This document shows, piece after piece, positions 7,773 to 16,900 of a stretch of 64,000 nucleotides of DNA. The position numbers were made by a program, and so were the translations under genes. This DNA is from Nitrospira sp. (GTDB lineage: Bacteria > Nitrospirota > Thermodesulfovibrionia > Thermodesulfovibrionales > Dissulfurispiraceae), in the NCBI GenBank assembly GCA_002634385.1, contig NSJL01000020.1, positions 1 to 64,000 on the forward strand, written 5' to 3'. How positions within the stretch are numbered: the first letter of the stretch is position 1; every line of letters starts with the position of its first letter. A model generated the notes under the pieces. The model did not search any database and was not told the DNA's origin. It was given only the letters and a program-made list of their open reading frames with translations.

Positions 7773-8405
7773 TTATATGTCTCTTGAGGGACAGATGTCA
7801 TAGAGAACACAGCGGTCGTGCAGGGGCTTCTTTGCCGTGCAGATCCGCCTGCCATGGAAGATAAGGAGATGGGAGAGATTTCCCCATTCCTTTTGCGGGG
7901 TTATCGCCATGAGATCCTTCTCTATTTTGACGGGATCGTCGTGCCTCGTGAGCCCGAGACGGTTGGCAAGTCTCTTTACATGGGTGTCCACGGCGATCCC
8001 CTCATTGATGCCGAAGGCCCCGTTGAGAAGTACGTTGGCCGTTTTCCTTGCAACGCCGGGCAGGGAGATAAGTTCCTCCATGGTCGAGGGGACTCCTCCG
8101 CCGAACCTCTCCAGCACCGCCCGTGCCGCCGCCTGAATGTTCTTCGTCTTTGTCCGGTAGAAGTTGATCGAGCGTATATCTTCCTGAAGGGTTTCAAGGG
8201 GGACGTCCGCATACGCCCCGATTGAACGGTATTTCGCAAAAAGGCCGGAGGTCACCTTGTTGACATGGACATCGGTGGTTTGGGCCGAGAGGATGGTGGC
8301 CACCAGGAGCTCGAAGGGGGTGGAGAAATGGAGCGCTGTTTTCGGTTCCGGGTACTCTTTCTTCAACCGTTTCAGGATCTCTGCTATCTTTTGTTCCGGG
8401 GTCAT
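7773..8405 (-). CDS. nth: Endonuclease III, base-excision-repair DNA glycosylase/AP lyase
   Basis: 210 aa, the usual length. It removes oxidised pyrimidines and cuts at the abasic site. The helix-hairpin-helix LPGVARKTANVLLN carries the catalytic Lys and VDTHVKRL the catalytic Asp. The C-terminal [4Fe-4S] loop normally reads C-x6-C-x2-C-x5-C; here the Cys at the second position is replaced by His (CTAKKPLHDRC, then C five residues later), so three Cys plus a His are available. The gene overlaps the stop of the DUF309 gene by 4 nt (ATGA), so the two are translationally coupled. Confidence 0.95.
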   Translation of the reverse strand: MTPEQKIAEILKRLKKEYPEPKTALHFSTPFELLVATILSAQTTDVHVNKVTSGLFAKYRSIGAYADVPLETLQEDIRSINFYRTKTKNIQAAARAVLERFGGGVPSTMEELISLPGVARKTANVLLNGAFGINEGIAVDTHVKRLANRLGLTRHDDPVKIEKDLMAITPQKEWGNLSHLLIFHGRRICTAKKPLHDRCVLYDICPSRDI

Positions 8406-8782
8406 TCCCTCGCGTGTACCGTCCTTTTCGTTATTTTGGGGAACTCCGGGGGGAATGCGGATTCCGCCGCCCGGGTACCCGGCACTTTGATTCTATCATA
8501 GAATACGGATACTTTTTTTGCGAAATCCCCGACGTCGATGCCCTGCGTCACCTCTCCTGCATCGCGTATCCGCGAGAGCCCCCTTTCGAGGAGCCGGAAG
8601 GTCCCCGCGTACTCCCCCCTCCTGTAGTGGTGGAGCGCTGCTGCTATCATGATCATTCCCTGGAGAAACGCCTTCTCCCCGGGGTCTTCTGTTTCTCTCC
8701 ATTGTTTTTCCCATATCTCATGGGCCTCGAAGAAGCTCTCCTCATTGAAAAGATCGATTCCTTTCTCGAAAGTGTCTTTCAT
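8402..8782 (-). CDS. DUF309 family protein
   Basis: About 126 aa from the ATG at 8782. The signature F-NEESFFEAHEIWEKQWRE, with the conserved Glu and His, and the helix AFLQGMIMIAAALHHYRRGEY are typical of DUF309, a small all-helical family of unknown function that may bind metal through these residues. The in-frame GTG at 8803 lies inside palindromic element B and is less likely; an eight-G run sits just before 8782. It forms an operon with nth (ATGA overlap). Confidence 0.85.
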   Translation of the reverse strand: MKDTFEKGIDLFNEESFFEAHEIWEKQWRETEDPGEKAFLQGMIMIAAALHHYRRGEYAGTFRLLERGLSRIRDAGEVTQGIDVGDFAKKVSVFYDRIKVPGTRAAESAFPPEFPKITKRTVHARE

Positions 8783-8799
8783 GGACCCCCCCCGGATAT

Positions 8800-9026
8800 T
8801 CACCGCAGAGCACGTGAAGAACGCAGAGAGGAGAAGAAAGAGTAAGACAGAAAAAGATAGAGTAAAACAGGGTGAGATAAATAACTGCAGAGTGAAACAG
8901 AAAAGAGGAAACAGCAGCTTATTTGTCTTTTTCTATTTTGCTCTCTATCTGTCTCACTCTGTTTTTCTGTTTTGTTCTGCTTTTACTCTGTCTTATTCTC
9001 CGCGGTCCCTGCGCGCTCTGCGGTGA
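8800..9026. repeat. Palindromic element B (purine arm / pyrimidine arm)
   Basis: A 227-bp inverted-repeat element with perfect 12-bp ends TCACCGCAGAGC (8800-8811) and GCTCTGCGGTGA (9015-9026). The left half is purine-rich, made of roughly 10-nt units resembling AGTRARACAG. The right half is pyrimidine-rich, made of units like CTGTYTYACT, so the halves pair. It fills the gap between DUF309 (start) and the pirin gene (stop). Confidence 0.8.
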
Positions 9027-9031
9027 GTTTT

Positions 9032-9748
9032 TTACAGTAACAGTACATCCACGAGAAGGAGCTCGGTGTCCCCCTCCGCTGTCACTGTGAACTCGGTCTC
9101 TCCGATGATCTTGGCTGTCCCCAGGGCAGGGACGGGATACCCGTTCACCTGGGGAGTCCCGCCTTCGAGAACATAGAGATAGACACCATGGTTGCTCGTG
9201 AGGGGGGCTCGTACCGAGTACCCCTTCTGCAGGAAGCAGGAGAAGACGCGCGCTTCGGAGACGATAGGCAGCGCCTCCGGGTGATCCGGGGAGACCAGGG
9301 GCAGTAACCGGTTCGTCCTTTCCTCTTTTTCCACCTGTTTCTGTTCCATGGAGGGTTTCAGTCCCGGTTTCGACGGGATGAACCACATCTGGATAAAGCG
9401 CAGGGGCTTGTCGGGCAGGTTGTTGATCTCGGAGTGCCACATGCCTTTTCCCACGGTAGTATGCTGCACCCATCCCTTTTTGAGGACCCCGCCCTTGCCG
9501 CGCTCGTCGGCATGACGGAACTCGCCATCGGCGCAGTAGGTAACTACTTCGATTTCCTTGTGAGGGTGGAGGGGCCAGACCGCTCCCGGGGAAAGGATAT
9601 CGTCGTTGAAGACGCGCAGCGTGCCGAACTGTATGTATTCCGGGTCATAATACTGATCGAAGGAAAAATGCCAGCGGCCGCTGAAGGTGCCGTTCTGTAT
9701 GGAACCCCGGACGGAGAAGATGCTTTCAGGCCTCCGGACTATGATCAC
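9032..9748 (-). CDS. Pirin family bicupin protein
   Basis: About 238 aa. N-terminal cupin with the metal-binding pattern HPHKEIEVVTY (two His), later H-TTVGKGMWHSE (His and Glu), followed by a second, degenerate cupin (LYVLEGGTPQVNGYPVPALGTAKI). YhhW-type pirins hold Fe or another divalent metal and some oxidise quercetin; the cellular role is unclear. The start is best placed at the GTG at 9748: GGGAGG lies 9 nt before it and the GTGA overlaps the stop of the upstream kinase gene by 4 nt. The ATG at 9784 would overlap that gene by 40 nt. Confidence 0.88.
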   Translation of the reverse strand: MIIVRRPESIFSVRGSIQNGTFSGRWHFSFDQYYDPEYIQFGTLRVFNDDILSPGAVWPLHPHKEIEVVTYCADGEFRHADERGKGGVLKKGWVQHTTVGKGMWHSEINNLPDKPLRFIQMWFIPSKPGLKPSMEQKQVEKEERTNRLLPLVSPDHPEALPIVSEARVFSCFLQKGYSVRAPLTSNHGVYLYVLEGGTPQVNGYPVPALGTAKIIGETEFTVTAEGDTELLLVDVLLL

Positions 9749-10881
9749 GGGTGTTTGCCTCCCATTGTGCTTTTTTCCATCCACCGGGCGGGAAACGACA
9801 TTCTGAAGGTGGTGCCCGTTCCCATTCTGCTTTCCACAGTGATCTCCCCGAGGTGTTCCGTCACGATCTGTCTGACAAGGGGCAGCCCCATCCCGAACTT
9901 ATGGTCCTTGGTACTGAAGAAGGGGTCGAATATCCGGGGAATATCCTGTTCAGGGATCCCCCTCCCCGTATCCGAAACAGTGAGCGTCACCCTGCTGTCG
10001 GAGCCGGCAGTGGTGACGGAAATAGTCCCGCCTTCGGGGGTCGCCTCGATGGCGTTCCGGAGGACATGGAAGATGGCTACCCTGAGCAGGTTCTTCTGCG
10101 CATTGATCCGCAGGGGATTCTCCGTAAGACACACTTCCAGGCTGATTCCCCTGTCCTCGATCTCTTTCACGAGGAGAGAAAGGAGGTTTTTCACTATGGC
10201 ATTGATATCCTCGTACCGGAACATGGACTTCCGGGTCTTGAGGATCTCCTGGAAGTCCCTGACGATGACGTCCAGCTTCTCCGCTTCGTCCACAATGCTC
10301 TTCAGGCCCTCCCTGGCCCGCTCCGGAAGCTCCTCTTTTTCGAGAAGCCTCTTCCCCGTGCCCCCGATGGTCGAGGCGGGATTCCGGACCCTGTCCGCGA
10401 CGGTGAGGGCCATAAGGCTCATGGTCCTTTCTGCAACCAGGGTTTCCAGTTCCTGGTTGAACTCTTCGAGGATGCGCCGGTATTCCGTCTCCATCCGTAC
10501 CAGCCTGTTGTATTTCACCGCTTTTTCGACGGAATGGATGAGCTGTTCGGGCTTGTACGGTTTGACGATAAAGTCGTAGGCACCCTTTTTCACCGCATCG
10601 ATGGCGATATCAAGATCGGCGTAGGCGGTCATCAGAATCACCGGCACCTGGGGGTCAAGGGAGCGTATCTGCTCCAGCAGCTCGATCCCCGACATCGAGG
10701 GCATTTTGATATCGGTGACGACCACATCGAAGGTCCCCTCCTTGAAATGGGAAAGGGCCTCTCTTCCGTTTGGGGAGGATACGACGGAATTACCGTAGCT
10801 GCCCAGCAGCAAAGAGGCGGAATCGAGGACGAAGGGATCATCGTCGACGACCAGTATCGAGCCACGGCTCTCTCCGTTCAT
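9745..10881 (-). CDS. Response regulator fused to a histidine-kinase-like module lacking the canonical His
   Basis: 378 aa. Residues about 8-122 are a receiver domain (LVVDDDP acidic pocket, phospho-acceptor Asp in VVVTDIKMPSMSG, Thr in LMTAYAD, Lys in VKPYKPEQL). A coiled-coil linker follows. The dimerisation helix reads TVADRVRNPAS where active kinases have S-H-E-I-R-N-P, so the phosphorylated His is replaced by Asp. The ATPase domain keeps its N box (HVLRNAIEATPEGG), G1 (DTGRGIP), F box (DPFFSTK) and G2 (GMGLPLV). It probably acts as a partner of the neighbouring hybrid kinase, with which it overlaps by 4 nt. Confidence 0.9.
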   Translation of the reverse strand: MNGESRGSILVVDDDPFVLDSASLLLGSYGNSVVSSPNGREALSHFKEGTFDVVVTDIKMPSMSGIELLEQIRSLDPQVPVILMTAYADLDIAIDAVKKGAYDFIVKPYKPEQLIHSVEKAVKYNRLVRMETEYRRILEEFNQELETLVAERTMSLMALTVADRVRNPASTIGGTGKRLLEKEELPERAREGLKSIVDEAEKLDVIVRDFQEILKTRKSMFRYEDINAIVKNLLSLLVKEIEDRGISLEVCLTENPLRINAQKNLLRVAIFHVLRNAIEATPEGGTISVTTAGSDSRVTLTVSDTGRGIPEQDIPRIFDPFFSTKDHKFGMGLPLVRQIVTEHLGEITVESRMGTGTTFRMSFPARWMEKSTMGGKHP

Positions 10882-13772
10882 TGTTTCAGTACCTCCCGTA
10901 TCTTCACCAGCAGGGCACCGGGAGTGTAGGGTTTGGAGATAAAGGGCAGGCCCTCTTCGAGGATGCCTTTCCGGTGCATGATGTCCGAGGTGTACCCGCT
11001 GGAAAAGAGTACCCGGATATCGGGACGAATACTCTTGATTTCATTATACACCTCCTTACCGTTCTTCTTCGGCATGATGACGTCGAGGAGGAGGAGATCG
11101 ATTTCATCCCGGTGCTCCCTGAATTTGCGCAGTGCATCCTCGCCGTCCACTGCCTCGATAACGGTATAGCCGAACTGCCGGAGCACCGTCCCGGTGGTGG
11201 TGCGTACCGGCTCCTCATCCTCGGCAAGGAGCACCGTCTCCGTACCCCGGGGTGCAGCCAGTTCCGTGGGGACCTCCTCCACCGCCTCTCCCCTTACCCG
11301 GTAGAGGGGAAGATAGATCCGGAAGGTAGTTCCCTTCCCCGGCTCGCTGTACACGTTGATGTACCCGTTGTGCTGCTTGATGATGCCGTAGACAATGGAG
11401 AGCCCGAGGCCGGTGCCTTTGCCCACCTCTTTGGTGGTGAAGAAGGGGTCGAAGATTCTCTTCATGGTCGCCTCATCCATGCCGCTGCCGGTATCCGAGA
11501 CTGAAATGCGCACGTAGGTGCCGGGAGTGCCGTAACCGTAGCGGCGTATGAATTCTTTATCCATGGTGATAACGTCGGTGCGCAAAATGAGGGCTCCCCC
11601 TTCGGGCATCGCGTCCCGCGCATTGGTAGCGAGGTTCATCAAAACCTGCTCGATCTGTCCGCTGTCGGCCATGACCTTCACGTTCTCTTCGGTCAGGAGT
11701 GTCTCAAGGGTGATATCCTCGCCGATGAGGCGGGAGAGCAGCTTCTGGACCCTTCTGATGATCTCGTTCATGTCCACCGGTTTCGGGTTCATGATCTGTT
11801 TTCTGCTGAAGGCGAGGAGGCTCTGGGTCAGATTGGCCGCCCTGTCGGCAAGGGTGAGGATCTGCTCCACATGGGAACGTGCCGGGTTGTCCCGCGGCAG
11901 TGCCATCTGCAGAAGACTCCCGTAGCTGATGATTGCGGTAAGGATGTTGTTGAAATCATGGGCGATACCCCCGGCGAGCTTTCCGGTGGCCTCCATCTTC
12001 TGCGACTGGAGGAGTTGCTGCTCCAGCTTCCTCTGGTTCGTCACATCCCGCATGAAGCCCCGGTATACGATGACCTCCCCCTTTTCGTTGTGGACGGCTG
12101 TTCCCGTGATGAGGATATTCAGTCTCTCCCCGTCCTTTCTCCGCATCAGCACCTCGAAGTCTTTCACGAACCCGTCCCGGTTGATGATCTGCTTGAAAGC
12201 CTCCCGCTCCTGGGGGTTCACATAGATGTCGCGGCCAAGATCCGCGGAGAGGACCTCCTCCTTCGAGGAGTACCCGAAGAGCTCCACTCCCGCGGGGTTG
12301 ATATCGAGGAATTTCCCTTCCGGAGTGCTGATATAGACGACGTCCTTCGACTCCTCGAAAAGCTCCCGGTATTTCCTTTCCGATTCCCTGAGCGATTCCT
12401 CCGTCTCTTTCCGGAGGGTGACATCCCGGATGATACCGATGAAATAGTACCGTCCCTCCTTGATGAATTCACCGTACGAGATTTCCAGGAAGATCTCCCT
12501 GCCGCTCTTGTGCAGACCGGGGAGGCCCACCGCCACCCAGGGGATGCTCCTTTCCCCTGTTTCCACATGCTTTCTTACTGCGGCGACATGCCTCTCCCGC
12601 AGGCGCTCCGGCATGAGCATAGTGACCGGCTTGCCGAGCATCTCTTCGCGGGTATACCCGAAGATCCTCTCCGCCGCATTGTTCACCAGAATCATCGTGT
12701 CGCTTTCGTCGATGGTAATGATGGCGTCCTGCGCTGTTTCCGCTACGATGCGGTACCGCTCTTCACTGTCCCTGAGCGCGGCCTCCGCGTGTTTGCGGGC
12801 AGAGATATCTTCCAGGATGAGCATGGTGCCGGTTACGGTCCCTCCGGCGCTGTAGACCGGGGCGGTGGAAATATTGGCGTTGATCAGGGAGCTGTCCTTT
12901 TTCATGCGGAGCGCTTCCATGCCGGTGATGACCTGCCCTTGCAAGACCTTTTCTTCCAGGAAACGGAATTCTTCCTGCCTCTCTTTCGGGACAAGGGGGT
13001 AGGCCTTATTCAGGACCTCCTGCGCGCTCCATCCGAAGATGCGCTCTGCCGCGGGGTTCCACAGCTTCACCTTCCCCTCGGGATCGAGGACCACAAGGGC
13101 AAGGGGGGATGCCTGTATGAAGGATTGGAGGGTCCTGGTGGTTTCCCACAGCGCCTCCTCCGTATGCTTGCGGTCGGTGACATCAAAGGCGGTGCCGATG
13201 ATCGCCGGCATCCCTTTGTAGGGTATCCTGCTCACGGTGAAGTCGATCCAGCGCTCCTCTCCCTCCTTTGTGGCGATCTTGAATTCATACCGGACGGGTG
13301 TGTTGTCGTCGCCCCCCAGGTATTCCTCGCCGCACCTCCGGGCGCTTCCCTTGAATTCGGGGGCGGCAAGATCGTGCAGGTTCATCTGCAGCAGTTCCTC
13401 CCTGCTGTACCCGGTGAGGAGCCCCATGGCGTGATTGACGTAGAGGAACCTGCCGCTGCAGATGAATATGGCGGAGGCGGTGCTCTCGGCCAGGGAAATG
13501 AACTTCTCCTCGCTTTCGCTCAACTCCCTTTCGGAGCGCCGGAGTGAGACGATATCGCGTGAGATCAGAAAATGGAGCAGAAGCGCTGTGATGAGGATAA
13601 AAAGCCAGCCCTTGTAGGTCTGCAGCCGGGTAAGGGTAGCGGTATCGACGACCAGGGAGGACAATATCCTGTCGGTGAGCAATATCCAGAGGCTGCCGGC
13701 AAAGATGTAGATAAGGGTAATCTTCAACGGGATTCTTCGTTGCGACCGGACACCTCGATCAGTATGCGTCAT
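10878..13772 (-). CDS. Membrane hybrid histidine kinase with four PAS domains and a C-terminal receiver
   Basis: About 964 aa. Two membrane helices near the N terminus ([17 protein letters not shown] and [16 protein letters not shown]) flank a very short periplasmic loop. Four PAS domains follow (about 90-210, 220-335, 340-465, 468-590), the third with [19 protein letters not shown] typical of FixL-like PAS. HisKA has [14 protein letters not shown] (His near 611). The ATPase domain has [35 protein letters not shown]. The receiver Asp is in [13 protein letters not shown] (about 900). The ATG at 13772 has AGGA at good spacing; 13790 is an alternative. It overlaps the next gene by ATGA, so both are one operon. 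Confidence 0.93.
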   Translation of the reverse strand: MTHTDRGVRSQRRIPLKITLIYIFAGSLWILLTDRILSSLVVDTATLTRLQTYKGWLFILITALLLHFLISRDIVSLRRSERELSESEEKFISLAESTASAIFICSGRFLYVNHAMGLLTGYSREELLQMNLHDLAAPEFKGSARRCGEEYLGGDDNTPVRYEFKIATKEGEERWIDFTVSRIPYKGMPAIIGTAFDVTDRKHTEEALWETTRTLQSFIQASPLALVVLDPEGKVKLWNPAAERIFGWSAQEVLNKAYPLVPKERQEEFRFLEEKVLQGQVITGMEALRMKKDSSLINANISTAPVYSAGGTVTGTMLILEDISARKHAEAALRDSEERYRIVAETAQDAIITIDESDTMILVNNAAERIFGYTREEMLGKPVTMLMPERLRERHVAAVRKHVETGERSIPWVAVGLPGLHKSGREIFLEISYGEFIKEGRYYFIGIIRDVTLRKETEESLRESERKYRELFEESKDVVYISTPEGKFLDINPAGVELFGYSSKEEVLSADLGRDIYVNPQEREAFKQIINRDGFVKDFEVLMRRKDGERLNILITGTAVHNEKGEVIVYRGFMRDVTNQRKLEQQLLQSQKMEATGKLAGGIAHDFNNILTAIISYGSLLQMALPRDNPARSHVEQILTLADRAANLTQSLLAFSRKQIMNPKPVDMNEIIRRVQKLLSRLIGEDITLETLLTEENVKVMADSGQIEQVLMNLATNARDAMPEGGALILRTDVITMDKEFIRRYGYGTPGTYVRISVSDTGSGMDEATMKRIFDPFFTTKEVGKGTGLGLSIVYGIIKQHNGYINVYSEPGKGTTFRIYLPLYRVRGEAVEEVPTELAAPRGTETVLLAEDEEPVRTTTGTVLRQFGYTVIEAVDGEDALRKFREHRDEIDLLLLDVIMPKKNGKEVYNEIKSIRPDIRVLFSSGYTSDIMHRKGILEEGLPFISKPYTPGALLVKIREVLKQ

Positions 13773-13851
13773 TGTCCATTCCTGGTCCATTCCTGTTCGT
13801 GGGCAAAAGGACTGGGGAAAACTTCCTCAGTATCCTTTTTGCCCTATTCCA

Positions 13852-13860
13852 ATTGTATCA
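13852..13860 (-). promoter_or_regulatory. Extended -10 promoter of the kinase operon
   Basis: Read on the minus strand: TGA-TACAAT, about 80 nt before the kinase start. No clear -35 box. Confidence 0.4.
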
Positions 13861-13904
13861 GATATTGAAAGGGAATTCTCCGGGAGGGGAGCAAGGGCAC
13901 GGCA

Positions 13905-16900
13905 TCAGGGGGCCGGGGGAGCGATTCGTACAAAATGCCGGAGGGAGGTTTCGAAATCCGCGAGCAGGGCCCTGGCGCGGGCGCTTTCCGTATAGCGATA
14001 GTGCTTCTCCAGCAGCAGTTTCAGCTCATTCGCCTCCCCCTCTGTGGCGATGCCGGAGGCGGTTACATAGTATCTGTTCATCTTTTCTCCCGCTCTCCCG
14101 GACTCGTCATACCAATAGATCGCTCCGCCGGTCATCCCGGCGCCGATGTTGTCGCCTGTGTCGCCAAGGACTACCACCGTCCCCCGGGTCATATACTCGC
14201 AGAGGTGGTGCCCCGCCCCTTCCACTACCGCGATGGCTCCGCTGTTCCGCACCCCGAACCGCTCCCCCGCCTTTCCGGCGGCAAAGAACTCCCCTCCAAT
14301 GGCTCCATAGAGGACCGTGTTTCCGACAATTACCTTCCGATGCGCATCCCGGCCCGAGGAGGGGCGTATGACGATCCTGCCCCCGAACATTCCCTTCCCC
14401 ACATAGTCGTTGGCCTCGCCGATAAGGGTAAGGGAGAGCCCCCGGTGATTGAAAGCCCCGAAACTCTGTCCCGCGGTGCCCCGGAAGGTCAGTCTGAGGG
14501 TAGTGTCGGGCAGACCTGCATCTCTGTAACGTAAGGAAATATGGTAATTGAGACTTGCCGGTATGCTCCTGTCCACATTCCTGATGACGTACTCGCGTTC
14601 CACCCCTTCTGCCTTTTCGATAAAGGGAAGAAGGTCCTCCACCAACCTGCGGTTGAGGGAAAGGTGCAGGGTAGGGTTATCGTTTCTCTCCTGCGAGCAG
14701 GTCTTCGGCCCTCCGGGGTATGCTCCGAAAGAAGCGTTCAGCCTGATCCTCCTCGCCGCAGGATGGGGGCCTGCAGGAGCGGTATGCAACAGGGCCGTGT
14801 TCCCGATGATCTCGCCGAGGCTCCTCACTCCCATGCGGGAGAGGATCTCCCTGACTTCGTGGGCGACAGCGGTGAAATACCTCAAGACCCCTTCGACCCT
14901 GCCGCTGAATTTTCCGCGCAGTCTCTCGTCCTGTGAGGTGATCCCCTTGGGGCAGGTGTTCAGGTGGCACTGCCGCGCGAGGACACAACCGCAGGCCACC
15001 ATGGTGGCGGTCCCGAAGCCGAACTCCTCTGCACCGAGGAGGGCGGCGATGACGACGTCCCGTCCCGTCCGGATCCCCCCGTCGACCCGCACCCGTATCC
15101 GTTGCCGTAACCCGTTTTCCATGAGGACCCGCTGGGTTTCGGAGAGCCCGGTTTCCCAGTAATTCCCCGCGCATTTGATGGAACCGATGGGAGAGGCTCC
15201 GGTTCCCCCCTCGCATCCGCTTATCTGTACGATATCCGCATAGGCCTTGGCCACCCCGGCTGCTATGGTCCCGACCCCTGCCTCCGCCACGAGCTTTACG
15301 CAGACTTTTGCCTCCGGATTCACTTCTTTCAGATCGTTGATGAGCTGCGCAAGATCCTCTATGGAGTAGATATCGTGGTGGGGAGGAGGCGAGATAAGGG
15401 GGATATACGGTTTGCAGTGGCGCAGCATGGCGATATAGGGGGTGACCTTGGCGGCGGGAAGATGCCCCCCCTCTCCCGGCTTCGCCCCCTGGGCGATTTT
15501 TATTTCCAGCTCCCGTGCCGATGCGATGTAGGCGGGGGTAACGCCGAATCTGCCCGAGGCGATCTGTTTGATGGCGCTGTTTCGTATCCCGCCGTAGCGC
15601 ACCGGGTCCTCCCCTCCCTCGCCGCTGTTGCTCCTGATGCCGAGCCGGTTGCAGGCCTCCGCGATGGTCTCATGGGCCTCGGGGGAGAGGGCGCCCACCG
15701 ACATGGCTCCGGAAAAAAACCTCTTCAGGATACTCTCTTCCGGCTCCACCTCTTTCAGCGGCACCGGATTTCCCCTTTTATAGGAGAGCAGGTCGCGCAG
15801 ATACACCGGGCGCTCCGCAGCGGTGCGGGAATAGGACCGGTATGTCTCTTCGCCGGGGGACTTGATAAACCTGTTCATCGCGATCACTGTCGGGGCTGAC
15901 CACGAGTGCCACTCTCCCTCCCTCCGGTGGCGCAGTTCCCCCCCGTACTCCAGTACGGGTTCCTGCACCTCGTACCCGTTATTATGGCGTATCAGGAGGG
16001 ACCCCTCTATCTCGTTCAGACCGTCCGCCTCGATACTCACGGGCGTCCTGGTGAAGAATTCGTTCACCACCTCCCTGTTCAGGCAAATGCTGTCGAACAA
16101 CTGGGCGCCATGATAGGAATTGAGGGTGGAGATGCCCATGCGTGCCATTACTTTCAATAGTCCGTCCTCCACCGCCCTTTTGTAATTCAGGGCGGCCTGC
16201 TCGAAGGGAAGTGCGATTTCCCCCCTGCTGCAGAGGTCGTACAGTGTCCGGAAGACGAGCCAGGGGTATACCGCGGTGGCGCCGTACCCGATGAGACAGG
16301 CAACGTGGTGAATATCGCGTGCTTCTCCTGTTTCGACGACGATGCTCGTCCGGTTTGCCAGGCGTTCCCTCTGGAGGGCCTTGAAAGCGGCGGAGAGGGC
16401 AAGAAGCGAGGGGAGGGCCGCATGCCTCCGGGTGATATCGATATCCGACAGGATGACCAGTTCGATTCCCCGCTTCGCCGCATTGATGACCGTATTCTGG
16501 AGGCTTCTGAGGGCATCGGAGAGGAAGGGAAGGGAGGCGGAACAGGAGAAGGTGGTGGGTATCCTTTCGAAGGTAATGGTCGTCTGTTTCTCGATCTCCT
16601 TCAGGGTGCTTTCGAGGAGAAGCGGGGAGTCAAGCTGGACCCTCCGGGCGCTTTCCGGCTTCTCGTGGAGAAAATTCCTCTTATACCCTGCGTTCATCCG
16701 GAGCGACATGACGCTCCTCTCCCGTATATAATCGATGGGCGGATTGGTTACCTGTGAAAACCTCTGCTTGAAGTAGCGGAAGAGGAGCTGCGGCTTTTCC
16801 GCCAGGGGGGGCAGGGGAGTATCGTCTCCCATGGAGAAGGTCATCTCCCGTCCCGTTTCCGCCATGGCCCTGAGCTGGTTCCTCAATTCCTCTTCGGTAT

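Noticed and set aside
11871..13547. 558-aa plus-strand open frame
   Set aside because: It is antisense to the PAS hybrid kinase, whose domains are complete. High GC leaves long empty frames; this one has no start signal or domain.
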